DNA of 64,000 nt from Streptomyces pseudovenezuelae (GTDB lineage Bacteria; Actinomycetota; Actinomycetes; Streptomycetales; Streptomycetaceae), in the NCBI RefSeq assembly GCF_001513955.1, contig NZ_KQ948147.1:506532-570531 (forward strand). The letters run 5' to 3'. Under the pieces are notes generated by a model. The model made no database searches and was not told the DNA's origin. It saw only the letters and a program-made list of their open reading frames with translations. The position numbers and the translations under genes are program-made. Of the stretch, positions 32,606 to 41,407 are shown in pieces. Each line of letters opens with the position of its first letter. The stretch's first letter is position 1.

Positions 32606-35600
32606 ATGAAGGGGGCTCGGGGCGGGAGTGCGTTCGGTGAAGTACCGGAATCCGAGGGGTCGTTCGGTCCGCTTGTCGTCACCGGACAGCCGATGTATCT
32701 GAGGGCCGCGCATGTCGACCTCCCCGCGGAGAACCCCGACCCGACCGTGCTGCCCACGATCACGCTGCTCGGACGCGGCTGGGGTCCCGGCAGCGACCCC
32801 GGTGAACTGCCGTTGCCGCCGGGGCAGTTGCTCGCGGGCCAGTACCGCCTCATCCGGCCGCTCGGCTACGGCGGCATGGGCGAGGTCTACCTCGCGCTCG
32901 ACACCAAGGTCGACCATCGCGAGGTCGCCATCAAGATGCTGCACCCGGATCAGGCGGCGGCCGCGGCGGGCGCCCTGGCCCGGGAGCGGCGGGCCCTCGT
33001 CGACCTCGGCCACGACGACATCATCCGCGTCTTCAACTACGGCCATCACCCCGAGGTCGGCGACTTCCTCGTCCTCCAGTACGTGGACGGGCTCACGCTG
33101 GAGGAGGTGCGGGCGCGGGCCCAGCTGAACCCGGGGGAGTTCGGCGACCAGCGCTTCCACGAGTTCGTGCTCGCCTACGGTGTGCGGATCCTGTCCGCCC
33201 TCGCGTATCTGCACGCGGACCGGCCCGGCAAGGTCTACGGCGACCTGAAGCCGGACAACGTCATGCACGACGGCACCACGACGAAGATCATCGATGTGGG
33301 CAGCGTGCGTCCCGCGGGGGCGCCGGGGATGACCACCACGGGCTTCAGCGCCCCCACCGTCGGGCCCTACGGCGAGTCCAGACCGCAGGACGACCTCTTC
33401 AGCCTGGGCGAAACACTGCGCCGCCTGAGCGGACTGGGCACGTCGGCGCAGGACCTGGCCCGGCTCGGGGAGGTGGGGACGCTGCGGGAGGAGCCCGGCG
33501 GGCCCATTGGGGCGGATGCGGATGCGGATGCGGCAAGGGCAGCGGGGGTGGCTGCCGGGACGGCGCCGACCACCGGTGAGGCACGGCTCGCCGCGGACGC
33601 CGTGGCCGCCGGCGAGACTCCGGCGACCCGGAACGCTCGGGTGGCCGAGGAGGCCTTCGGCGGTGGGGCGCGGTCGGGAGTCCCTCGGGGAACGGCCGCT
33701 GAGGGGGCCCTGAGCGGCGGCGAGGCATCTGCTGTGCCGGCGCAGGGTGCGGCCGCCCGGCGTGGGGGTGGCGAAGCAACACCAGGCGCCGGTGCGGCTG
33801 CGGGTGCGGACCAGCGGCCAGGGGCCGGGGAGGCCCCGGGCGTCGAAGCCGATTCGAGCGGCGGGAAGACGGGCGTCGTACAGAGGCCGAGTGGCGTGGG
33901 GCCCTCGGGTGCGGGCTTAGGACGGAGTGGCCGAGAGCAGCTGAGCGCCGCTGAGAGCTCGGACGTGGCTCGCGGGTCAGGGGGTGAGGGGGCTTCGGGT
34001 GGCGAGGGGGTAGTGAGCGCGGGGGAGCCCGGTGCCGCTGAGGGGTCGGGGGGCGCGGTGGTGCCGGGTGGGGGCCTGGGAGTGGGCGGCGCGGAATTCC
34101 CGGGGGTGGGTCAGGGGGCGGGTGGTCGAGGGGCGTTGAGCGGCGCTTCGGGTGGCGAGGGGGTCGTGAGCGCCGGGGAGTCCGGTGCCGCTCACGGGTC
34201 GGGTGGCGGGGTGGTCCCGGGGCCTGAAGGCAAGAAGGCGTCGGCCGACGTCGTCCCGGGGCCGGCCGGAGGGAAGGCGCCGCGTGCCCAAGCCGCAAGG
34301 CATGTCGGGAAGTCGGCGGGGGTGGCTCACGCGGCAGTTCCCGGGGGGCCGGGGACGCACGGCGAGCCGCGGCCTTCCGGTGCCGCGGAGGCGGGGGGAG
34401 CCGGCCACGGGCCGGATGCCGGTGAGGTGTCGAGGGGTGGCCGGGCGGTGGCCGTCGAGGGTGTGCCGGAGGTGAGGGAAGGGGCCGGGTCCGGTTCTGG
34501 AGGTCCGGTGGCCGGCGGGGAGGTGATGGCCAAGGAACCGTGGGGGCCCGGCGACGCCACCGCACCCGTTCCCCGCGGTCTCGGTCTCCTCTCGCTCGCC
34601 CGTGTCCTGCATCGGGCCACGCTGAGCGACCCCGCGGGACGGTTCGCCGACGCACGGGAGATGGAGCAGCAACTGCGAGGTGTGTTCCGCGAGTTGCGGT
34701 CACTGCGTACCGGCGCCGAGACCTTCGAGCCCTCGCCGCTCTTCCACCAGTCGGCCTACGCCCTCGACGGTGCCCTCGGCTCCGCGCCACCCCTCGCCCA
34801 CTGGACCGCCCCCGACGCCCCGTCCCCGTTCGTCCCGCCGTCGCCCGCCGAAGTCGCCCGGCGGCTGCCCGTCCCGCGCCCCGACCCCCACGACGAGCAT
34901 CACGCCGAGCTCAGCAGACTCGCCGACGCCGCCCCGGAGGCCCTGCTCCAGCACATCGGCGACTGGCAGGACTCCACGGAGGTTCATCTCCTGCGCTGCC
35001 GGCTGCGGTTGCGGAACCCGGCCGACGAACCCGACGCCGCCGAACGGGAACTGCGGGCGGCCGAGGCACGGATCGGCCCGGCCCGTGCCCCGTACGACTG
35101 GCGGCTGGACTGGCACCGCGGGCTCCTGGCCCTCGCCCGCGACCAAGTCCCCTCCGCCTGGCGGCACTTCGACCGGGTGTACGCGGCGATCCCCGGCGAG
35201 TACGCGCCCAAGCTGGCCCTCGGTCACTGCGCGGAACGCCTCGGGCGCCCGCACGAGGCCCTGACCTTCTACGAGGCCGTCCGGCTGCGCAACCCTTCCC
35301 TGGGCAGCGCGGCCTTCGGCGCCGCACGAGCCCGGCTCGCGCTGGATGGCGAGAGGGCGCGCGAGGAGGCCGTACGCGAACTGGACGCCGTACCCCAGCA
35401 CTCGCGGCACCGGACCGCCGCGCGGACCGCGGCCGTGCGGATCGGCATCGAATACGTGCGCAGGGCGGGTCATGACGACGAGCTGCCGCAGCGGTTGCGC
35501 GAGGTGCTGGGACGTCTCGCGCTGCTCTTCCACGCGCACGGCCTCACCGACGAGGAGGCCAGGGTCCGGATGACCGTCGAGGTCTGGGAGGCCGTCCAGG

Positions 35601-35941
35601 GCGCCCTCACCCGGGGCGCCCTCGACGCGGCGGACCTCGCGGCGCTGTCCGCCGGCGCGGATCCCCGACTCGGCCTCCCGCCCGACGAACACGGACTGCG
35701 GGAGGACCTGTCCCGCCGCTATGTCACCCTCGCCCACCAGGCCGCCCGCTCCGCCGCCCCCGAGGACGCGGCCGTGGCCGAGATCCTCCTGGACCGCGCC
35801 TACGAGGTACGCCCGCTCGCCTTCCGACACCACAGGGACAGCCCATGGCTCGGCAAGAGAGTCGCCGACTGGCTCCGGACGGTCGCTCGCGCGCCGTCGC
35901 ACAGGACACACTCCGCCTCACGCGGGCCGTCGCCGCCGTAA
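32606..35941 (+). CDS. PknG-like Ser/Thr protein kinase with TPR domain and large disordered insert
   Basis: A 1111-residue soluble kinase. N-terminal tail (1-75) lacks the rubredoxin CxxC pairs of mycobacterial PknG. Kinase lobe from about 78: LGYGGMGEVYLALD, Lys in VAIKML, and the catalytic loop KVYGDLKPDNVMH, where Y-G replaces the usual H-R exactly as in PknG (YNDLKPEN); the metal site reads IIDVGSV rather than DFG. A Gly/Ala/Glu-rich low-complexity stretch interrupts the C-lobe at about 292-646. The lobe resumes at GLLSLARVLHRATLSDPAGR. The C-terminal part (about 740-1090) is helical TPR-like repeats. In Corynebacterium and Mycobacterium PknG phosphorylates OdhI/GarA to control 2-oxoglutarate metabolism. 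The following membrane gene overlaps it by 97 bp. ATG 32606 has AGGAGG only one base away, so the start is not certain. Confidence 0.85.
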   Translation: MKGARGGSAFGEVPESEGSFGPLVVTGQPMYLRAAHVDLPAENPDPTVLPTITLLGRGWGPGSDPGELPLPPGQLLAGQYRLIRPLGYGGMGEVYLALDTKVDHREVAIKMLHPDQAAAAAGALARERRALVDLGHDDIIRVFNYGHHPEVGDFLVLQYVDGLTLEEVRARAQLNPGEFGDQRFHEFVLAYGVRILSALAYLHADRPGKVYGDLKPDNVMHDGTTTKIIDVGSVRPAGAPGMTTTGFSAPTVGPYGESRPQDDLFSLGETLRRLSGLGTSAQDLARLGEVGTLREEPGGPIGADADADAARAAGVAAGTAPTTGEARLAADAVAAGETPATRNARVAEEAFGGGARSGVPRGTAAEGALSGGEASAVPAQGAAARRGGGEATPGAGAAAGADQRPGAGEAPGVEADSSGGKTGVVQRPSGVGPSGAGLGRSGREQLSAAESSDVARGSGGEGASGGEGVVSAGEPGAAEGSGGAVVPGGGLGVGGAEFPGVGQGAGGRGALSGASGGEGVVSAGESGAAHGSGGGVVPGPEGKKASADVVPGPAGGKAPRAQAARHVGKSAGVAHAAVPGGPGTHGEPRPSGAAEAGGAGHGPDAGEVSRGGRAVAVEGVPEVREGAGSGSGGPVAGGEVMAKEPWGPGDATAPVPRGLGLLSLARVLHRATLSDPAGRFADAREMEQQLRGVFRELRSLRTGAETFEPSPLFHQSAYALDGALGSAPPLAHWTAPDAPSPFVPPSPAEVARRLPVPRPDPHDEHHAELSRLADAAPEALLQHIGDWQDSTEVHLLRCRLRLRNPADEPDAAERELRAAEARIGPARAPYDWRLDWHRGLLALARDQVPSAWRHFDRVYAAIPGEYAPKLALGHCAERLGRPHEALTFYEAVRLRNPSLGSAAFGAARARLALDGERAREEAVRELDAVPQHSRHRTAARTAAVRIGIEYVRRAGHDDELPQRLREVLGRLALLFHAHGLTDEEARVRMTVEVWEAVQGALTRGALDAADLAALSAGADPRLGLPPDEHGLREDLSRRYVTLAHQAARSAAPEDAAVAEILLDRAYEVRPLAFRHHRDSPWLGKRVADWLRTVARAPSHRTHSASRGPSPP
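33992..34220. repeat. internal duplication in the kinase insert
   Basis: A segment of about 75 bp starting GCTTCGGGTGGCGAGGGGGT at 33992 recurs at 34145, 153 bp (51 codons) later, with scattered changes. It encodes ASGGEGVVSAGE-GAA-GSGG twice in the low-complexity insert, indicating growth of the insert by in-frame duplication. Confidence 0.7.
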
Positions 35942-37062
35942 CCGCCGAACTCGTCCGCCGGGTCCACCGCTACGCCTGGCCCTCCGCCGTCGGCCACCGC
36001 AACCGCGCCTACCTGCGGGACCGGCTCGTCGCGCTGCCGCTGCTCGCCGTGGTGGCCTTCGGGGCGCTCGGCTGGGCCTACGCGGGCGTGCGGGGCGACT
36101 CCGCGTACATCCGGGAGCGCGCGGCGCCCGCGCTGGTCGACCTCGCGGACGCCCGGGCCTCGCTGCTCATCGCGCAGGGCGAGGCCGAGCGGAATCTCGC
36201 CGAGGGCCGGGCGGCCGAGCTCAGCGGGCTCAGCGAGCGGTACCGGACCCGGATCGCCCGCGCCACGCAGAGCCTGAACCAGGTCACCCGCAGCGGTGCC
36301 CTCACCGTCGCCGAGGAACAGGAACTACGGGTCGTGTCCGCGCTGGTCGTCGACTACACCGGCTGGATCGGCCGGGCCCAGGGCCACGCCACCGACCCGG
36401 TCCTGCGGGACGCCGAACTCACCTACGCGCGCAGCATGCTGTGCTCGCAGCCCGTCGCGGCGACCGGCAGGAACCCGTATCCGGCCTGCCCGGCCGCGAC
36501 CGGCTCCGCCGCCACCTCGATCGTCGACCGGGTGACCGGCCTGGAGGGGCGGCTGCGCGCCCGGCTCGCGAGCCGGGCCGCCTGGGGAGCTGGCACCATC
36601 ACCGCGGCGGTGATCGCCGTCCTCGCCCTCGCCCTGCTCGCCGCCGGGCTGTGGCGGACGGTGTCCTTCCTGCGCCGCCGCTTCCGGATCCGGCTGAGCA
36701 TCCCCCTCGCGGCCGCCGCCCTGCCGTTGCTCGCCGTACCGTTCCTGACGGTCGACGCCCTGCTCACCCTGGACGCCCAGCACGGGACCGTCCCCGTCGC
36801 GGACGCGCTGGCCGAGAAGACCTCGCCCCGCACGGAGACGGCCGCCGAGGAAAGCCCCTTCGCCGGACCGGAACCGCAGGCCATCGAGACGCTTCGGGCC
36901 CGGATCGACGAGGGCCTGGCGGACGGGCGGCTCGCCTTCCTCGACGGCATCGCCCCGTTCGTGTTCCCCGCGGGCCTCGGCGTCGCTGCCGTGATCGCCG
37001 GCACACTGCACGCCTACCGCCGCGAGTACCTCGTCGTCGCCCGCCCGGGAGCCGTCGCATGA
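35845..37062 (+). CDS. membrane sensor-like protein in the PknG operon
   Basis: A 405-residue membrane protein that I do not assign to a named family. Predicted topology: cytoplasmic basic N-terminus, helix at about 53-75 (LVALPLLAVVAFGALGWAYA), an external helical domain of about 170 residues rich in Ala/Glu/Arg with two Cys, a second helix near 252-275, a third near 288-312 and a last near 370-392 (FVFPAGLGVAAVIAGTLHAY), then a short tail. The external coil between helices resembles four-helix sensor domains. Its start lies 97 bp inside the kinase gene and its stop overlaps the lipoprotein start (ATGA), so the three are one unit. The position matches GlnX in the corynebacterial glnX-glnH-pknG operon, where it relays ligand status to PknG; that role is inferred. 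Confidence 0.75.
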   Translation: MARQESRRLAPDGRSRAVAQDTLRLTRAVAAVTAELVRRVHRYAWPSAVGHRNRAYLRDRLVALPLLAVVAFGALGWAYAGVRGDSAYIRERAAPALVDLADARASLLIAQGEAERNLAEGRAAELSGLSERYRTRIARATQSLNQVTRSGALTVAEEQELRVVSALVVDYTGWIGRAQGHATDPVLRDAELTYARSMLCSQPVAATGRNPYPACPAATGSAATSIVDRVTGLEGRLRARLASRAAWGAGTITAAVIAVLALALLAAGLWRTVSFLRRRFRIRLSIPLAAAALPLLAVPFLTVDALLTLDAQHGTVPVADALAEKTSPRTETAAEESPFAGPEPQAIETLRARIDEGLADGRLAFLDGIAPFVFPAGLGVAAVIAGTLHAYRREYLVVARPGAVA

Positions 37063-38324
37063 GCCGTGTCCTGCGCGTCCTCCTCGCGGTGTGTCTGCTC
37101 GCCCTCGTCCCCGGCTGCGGGTCGGACACCCGCGACCCGCTGGTCGTCCTCGGCCCCTGGACCGGCGAGGAGGGCAAGGCCTTCGAAGCCGCCCTCGACA
37201 AACTGGACGACGGCACCGGACGGACGTACACCTACGAAGGCACCCGCTCGCTGCGCGAGACGCTCGTCTCACAGCTGGAGGCCGACGATCCGCCGGACGT
37301 GGCGGTCCTCAACAGCATCGGCGAACTCACCGAGTACGCCCGCCGCGACGAGCTGAAGCCGCTCGCCGAGGCGAGTGCCGAGCGCGCCTATCCGCCCTGG
37401 GCGCCGACCTTGCTGGTGGACAGCAGGCGGCGCACCTACTGGGTGCCACTGAAGGTCGACCTCAAGAGCCTCGTGTGGAGCAGGCGCGGCACGTCGAGCG
37501 AACGGCCCACCTGGTGCGTCGGCCTCGCCTCGCAGGCCACCTCCGGCTGGCCCGGCACCGACTGGATCGAGGACCTTCTGCTCCACCAGGCGGGCCCCGC
37601 CCTCTACACCGAGTGGGCCACCGGCCGTCTCGACTGGCGGGACCCGGCTGTCGAACGCGCCTGGACCACCTGGGCGAAGCTGCTCGGCAAGCGCTCCCCG
37701 GAGTCCGTGGAACGCTCCCTGACCACGTCCTTCGAGGGCTCGACCGGCCCGGGCGGACAGCCGCGCGGCCTGCTCGGCTCGCCCGGTTTCCCCTGCACGC
37801 ACGAACACCAGAGCGCCTTCATCCGGTACGTCTACGCGGGCGAGGACGTGACGGTGGAGCCGTCGGCCCGCTATCTGGACGGACAGTCCGCGTACCGGGA
37901 CGCCTTCGAGGTCGCGGGGGACATGGCCGCCGTCTTCAGCGACGACCCGGACGCCCAGCAGCTCGTGGAGCGGCTGTCAAGCCCGGCCGGGCGGGAGCTG
38001 TGGTGGGCCGAGGCCGATCCGGCGGTACGGCCGCTGTTCCCGGACACGGCCGGGTTGTCGCCGCCGGCCTCCGCGACGCCGGTCGAGCGGGAGATCGACT
38101 CCCTGCTCACCTCCCGCGCCCGCACCCTCTGCTTCGACGCCTCCGACGTGATGCCGCCCGAACTCCGGGACGCCTTCCACCGGGCCGTCCTGGAGTTCTT
38201 CCGCGACCCCACTCAGCGTGAACTGGACTCGCTGCTCCAGCAGTTGGAGACCGTACGCGTCCAGGTGAACACGGACGCCGGTGTCGACCGCACCTTCCGG
38301 CCCCCGCAGGACATCTGCGCGTGA
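37059..38324 (+). CDS. solute-binding lipoprotein in the PknG operon
   Basis: A 421-residue lipoprotein. Signal VLLAVCLLALVPGCGSD has a lipobox with Cys at about residue 20. The mature part resembles family-1 (sugar-type) solute-binding proteins: DPLVVLGPWTGEEGKAFEAA, DPPDVAVLNSIGELTEYAR, YWVPLKVDLKSLVWSR and GTDWIEDLLLHQAG. In Corynebacterium the equivalent position is held by GlnH, a small family-3 amino-acid binder; here the protein is larger and of the sugar-type fold, so the sensed ligand may differ. No transporter permease or ATPase is adjacent, which fits a sensing rather than import role together with the membrane protein and kinase upstream. It starts by ATGA overlap at 37059. Confidence 0.85.
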   Translation: MSRVLRVLLAVCLLALVPGCGSDTRDPLVVLGPWTGEEGKAFEAALDKLDDGTGRTYTYEGTRSLRETLVSQLEADDPPDVAVLNSIGELTEYARRDELKPLAEASAERAYPPWAPTLLVDSRRRTYWVPLKVDLKSLVWSRRGTSSERPTWCVGLASQATSGWPGTDWIEDLLLHQAGPALYTEWATGRLDWRDPAVERAWTTWAKLLGKRSPESVERSLTTSFEGSTGPGGQPRGLLGSPGFPCTHEHQSAFIRYVYAGEDVTVEPSARYLDGQSAYRDAFEVAGDMAAVFSDDPDAQQLVERLSSPAGRELWWAEADPAVRPLFPDTAGLSPPASATPVEREIDSLLTSRARTLCFDASDVMPPELRDAFHRAVLEFFRDPTQRELDSLLQQLETVRVQVNTDAGVDRTFRPPQDICA

Positions 38325-38424
38325 GCGGTCCGCGCCCCTCCGTCCGCGCCGCTCCGTTCTCGCCGGTCCGCTCGCACTCGTGGCGGAGCGCACGGCCGTC
38401 GGTCCGGCCTGACATGGTGGTGTC

Positions 38425-39072
38425 ATGTGCTGGAGTGCGACAGCGGACCTGGTGGCGGGTGCGGCCATCACCTCCGTCGGGGCGGCCTGCCTGATCCGGA
38501 CCCACCGCGCCGCAGACCTGCCCCTCGCCGCGCTGCCCCTGCTGCTCGGCACCCACCAACTGATCGAGGCCAAGGTCTGGCACACCGGCGGAGGGACCGG
38601 CGCCGCCACCATGGCCTGGGCCGTCATCGCCCTGCCCCTGCTGGCGGTGTGGGTGCCGGCGGGGGTGTGGTGCGCCGCCGCACGCCCGGCCCGACGCCGG
38701 GTGGCGGCGTTCGTGGCGGTGGGCGCGCTGACCGCCGCCTTCCTCGCCCACGGTCTGGCCACCCGCCCGGTCCGGGCCGAGATCCGCGGGCACACCATGG
38801 CCTACGTCATCGGGCTGCCCCGGGCGGAACTGCTCGTGGCGGGCTACCTGATCGCCACGGTCGGCGCGCTGCTGCTCTGCGGCGACCGCCACCTCACCGC
38901 GCTCGGCGCCCTGGCCGGGGTAGGTGCCGTGGTGTGCTGGCTGCTGTGGCGGCTGGAATTCGTGTCGACCTGGTGCGCGCTGGCGGCGGTCTGCTCGGTG
39001 GTCCTGCACGGGTGGGCGCGCGGGCGCCCCGCCCCGAGGCGGGCTCTCCCGGCGATCACCCACCGTCCGTAG
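38425..39072 (+). CDS. DUF6629-like integral membrane protein
   Basis: A 215-residue protein with about seven predicted transmembrane helices and almost no loops. It opens MCWSATADLVAGAAITSVGA; the MCWSATAD start with early Cys-Trp and the GTHQLIEAKVWH block are features I associate with the DUF6629 family of actinobacteria, whose function is unknown. The ATG at 38425 follows a TGGTGTC stretch without a strong ribosome site. It converges on the LacI-family gene with a 17-bp overlap. No operon partner. Confidence 0.7.
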   Translation: MCWSATADLVAGAAITSVGAACLIRTHRAADLPLAALPLLLGTHQLIEAKVWHTGGGTGAATMAWAVIALPLLAVWVPAGVWCAAARPARRRVAAFVAVGALTAAFLAHGLATRPVRAEIRGHTMAYVIGLPRAELLVAGYLIATVGALLLCGDRHLTALGALAGVGAVVCWLLWRLEFVSTWCALAAVCSVVLHGWARGRPAPRRALPAITHRP

Positions 39073-40099
39073 GACCTGGCCGCCCCGAGGTCTCCCGGAC
39101 CACCAGTTCCGGTGCGGAGACCGGATGCGGGGTGATCGGCGCGGACTCCTCCAGTGCTCCGTGCAGCAGGGCGAACGCGGCTCGCCCGAGGCCCGTGAAG
39201 TCGAGGCGCACGGTCGTCAGGGACGGCGTCAGATAGGCGGAGTGCGGGGCGTCGTCGAACCCGGCCACGCTGACCTCGCCGGGCACCGGGCGGCCGGCCT
39301 CGTGCAGAGCGCGCAGCACACCGAGCGCGAGGTCGTCGTTGCCGCACAGGATCGCCGTGACGGACGGGTCCCCGGCGAGCTTCAGGCCCGCCGCATACCC
39401 TCCGGCGGGGCCCCAACCGCCCTGCACGGGAGGGGGTTGCGGAGCGTCGGCCTCCGTCAGGGCCTGCCGCCGGCCTGCGATCCGGGCGCTTGCGGGTCGG
39501 GTGTCGGAGGGGATGGCGACGTAGTGGACGGTCTCGTGGCCCAGGGACAGCAGGTGCCGGGTCGCCCGGTAGGCGGCCTCGCGGTCGTCGGTCCACACCC
39601 AGGGCCGGTCGTCGGCGGGCGGGCTCGCCGGGGTCTCGACCACGCCGACGACCGGCAGTCCGGCCGGGACCGCCTCCAGGGCCCGGACGCCGGCCGGATC
39701 GTAGGCGATCACGACCAGTCCGCCGCCCACGTCGGCGGCGCGCCGCACCTCCGCGGCGACGGTGGCCTCGTCGGCCGATTCGAGGACGCCCACGCCCACC
39801 GAGTAGGCGGCCGCGCGGGCCGCCTCCTCGACGCCCCGCAGGATCGAGGCGTAGCCGTAGTGGGTGGTGTCGGCGGTGAGCACGGTCACGGTCCTGCTGC
39901 GGCCCCTGGCCAGGGCGAGCGCGGTGGCGCTGCGCCGGAAGCCCAGTTCCTCGACGGCGGCGAGAACCCGTTCCCGCGTCGCCGGTCTGACACTCGGGTG
40001 AGCGTTGATCACCCGGGAGACGGTCTGGTACGAGACCCCGGCTGCCGCGGCGACATCCCGGATGCTCGCCGGACCGCGGGTGTGACCGGTCACCTCCAT
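39056..40099 (-). CDS. LacI-family transcriptional regulator
   Basis: A 347-residue LacI/GalR repressor. The HTH is at about residues 12-58 (IRDVAAAAGVSYQTVSRVIN, HPSVRPATRERVLAAVEELG), then the hinge and the two-lobe effector domain with GLVVIAYDPAGV, AILCGNDDLALGVLRALHEA and PGEVSVAGFDDAPHSAYLTP. It normally binds a sugar and a palindromic operator. No sugar gene is directly adjacent: neighbours are a membrane protein and a phosphodiesterase, so its target may be remote, and orphan palindromes at 12963 and 29012 are candidates to test. ATG start at 40099. Confidence 0.92.
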   Translation of the reverse strand: MEVTGHTRGPASIRDVAAAAGVSYQTVSRVINAHPSVRPATRERVLAAVEELGFRRSATALALARGRSRTVTVLTADTTHYGYASILRGVEEAARAAAYSVGVGVLESADEATVAAEVRRAADVGGGLVVIAYDPAGVRALEAVPAGLPVVGVVETPASPPADDRPWVWTDDREAAYRATRHLLSLGHETVHYVAIPSDTRPASARIAGRRQALTEADAPQPPPVQGGWGPAGGYAAGLKLAGDPSVTAILCGNDDLALGVLRALHEAGRPVPGEVSVAGFDDAPHSAYLTPSLTTVRLDFTGLGRAAFALLHGALEESAPITPHPVSAPELVVRETSGRPGPTDGG

Positions 40100-40223
40100 G
40101 CGGGGAGTGTGTCGGGCACCGAATGCGGGGTCAAGCCCGGTTGGAGGAGCCCGTCGACGCCGTGCCGTGTCGGCGGGCTCGCGGCGGCGCGACCACGTCG
40201 GCCGGGGCCGTTCCGCCCTCGCG

Positions 40224-41291
40224 TCAGCGGGGCCGGTACGCCCTCGGCAGGGGCATGCCGCGCTCGGCCATGATCTGGCGCACGCGGTTCGGATAGTCGG
40301 TGATGACGCCGTCGACGCCGCTGTCCATGAGCGCCTCCAGGGTGGCCGGGTCGTCGCAGGTCCACGGGATGACCTTCAGCCCCCGGGCGTGGGCCTCCTC
40401 GACCATCGTCCGGTCGGCGTAGAAGCGGAAGCCGGGGTCGCCGACCTTGCCGCTCTGCGGGAAGCCGTAGTTCGGGGAGAGGGCCTTGACGCCGGGGATC
40501 GTGGCGGCCGCCCTGACGAAGTCGCCACCGTAGTCGTCGGCGTCGATCCCGCCGAGCCACGGCGACGCGCCCGGCTTGCCGACCTGGAGGAAGTCGTAGT
40601 TGGTGAGGGCGACGAGCGGCCACTTCGGGGCCAGCTCGTGCATCTCCTTGAGCGCGCCCCAGTCGAAGGACTGGATGGTGACCTGCCTCTCGATGCCCGA
40701 GCGGTGGATCTCCTCGTGGACGCGCCGGACGAACAGCGCACGCGGCGCGGTCTGTTCGGGTGCGCCGGCCTCGACCTTCGTCTCGATGTTCAGCTTCACC
40801 TGCCGCGCCCGGTAGCGCTTGACGAGGTTCAGCACGTCCTTCAGCTCCACCATCCGGAAGCCCTTGACCACCTCCTGCTCGGGGAAGCCGGGCAGCTGCT
40901 GGTAACCGCAGTCCATGGTCCTGATCTGAGCCAGCGTCAGATCCTTGATGTACTTGCCGACGTACGGGTACATCGGGTCGCCGGCCGTCACCGGCCCCGT
41001 GTCACGGCACTTGACCGCGCTGATCTGCCGGTCGTGGTTGACGACGACCTTCAGGTCCTTGGTGACGTGGGTGTCCAGTTCCAGCGTGGACACCCCGAGG
41101 CGCAGCGCCTTCCCGAAGCCCTCCAGGGACTCCTCGGTCGTCATGCCGAGGCCGCCGCGGTGGGCCTGGAGGTCGAAGCGCGGCTTCGGCGCGTGCGGTC
41201 GGTGGCCGTCGTACGCCGTCGCGGGCGGGGCGGCCGAGAGCGCGAGCACCGGCACCAGCGCCAGGCCGGCGAGGACATGTCTTGAGGACAT
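40224..41291 (-). CDS. secreted glycerophosphodiester phosphodiesterase
   Basis: A 355-residue exported GDPD-family enzyme that hydrolyses glycerophosphodiesters to glycerol-3-phosphate and an alcohol. Signal peptide at about 1-27 (VLAGLALVPVLALSAAPPATA). Catalytic elements: FDLQAHRGGLG with the general-acid His, ELDTHVTKD with metal-binding Glu and Asp, and NHDRQI with the second His, in the order expected for the TIM barrel. The usual PENT is replaced by TTEES. The C-terminus has VIPWTCDDPATLEALMDSG and DGVITDYPNRVR, also typical. I chose ATG 41291, with GAGGTG four bases upstream, over the in-frame 41354 start because the signal peptide begins here. Confidence 0.9.
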   Translation of the reverse strand: MSSRHVLAGLALVPVLALSAAPPATAYDGHRPHAPKPRFDLQAHRGGLGMTTEESLEGFGKALRLGVSTLELDTHVTKDLKVVVNHDRQISAVKCRDTGPVTAGDPMYPYVGKYIKDLTLAQIRTMDCGYQQLPGFPEQEVVKGFRMVELKDVLNLVKRYRARQVKLNIETKVEAGAPEQTAPRALFVRRVHEEIHRSGIERQVTIQSFDWGALKEMHELAPKWPLVALTNYDFLQVGKPGASPWLGGIDADDYGGDFVRAAATIPGVKALSPNYGFPQSGKVGDPGFRFYADRTMVEEAHARGLKVIPWTCDDPATLEALMDSGVDGVITDYPNRVRQIMAERGMPLPRAYRPR

Positions 41292-41407
41292 CGACACCTC
41301 ACTCGTGTGGGTCGGGACGCCCACAGACGCTAGTGCGGTCGCGGACCGGTTCAACCCCCCGGACGTGATCCCGCCGTGAATGTCCGGGGAACGCGGTCCC
41401 GCCGCCG

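Noticed and set aside
33480-34545. Possible mobile element or foreign gene inside the PknG-like gene
   Set aside because: The reading frame of the kinase runs through without interruption, and no terminal repeats or transposase motifs are present.
33399-34790. Pro/Arg/His-rich frame antisense to the kinase insert, resembling an antifreeze or collagen-like protein
   Set aside because: It mirrors the Gly/Ala/Glu-rich insert; no start signal or family resemblance.
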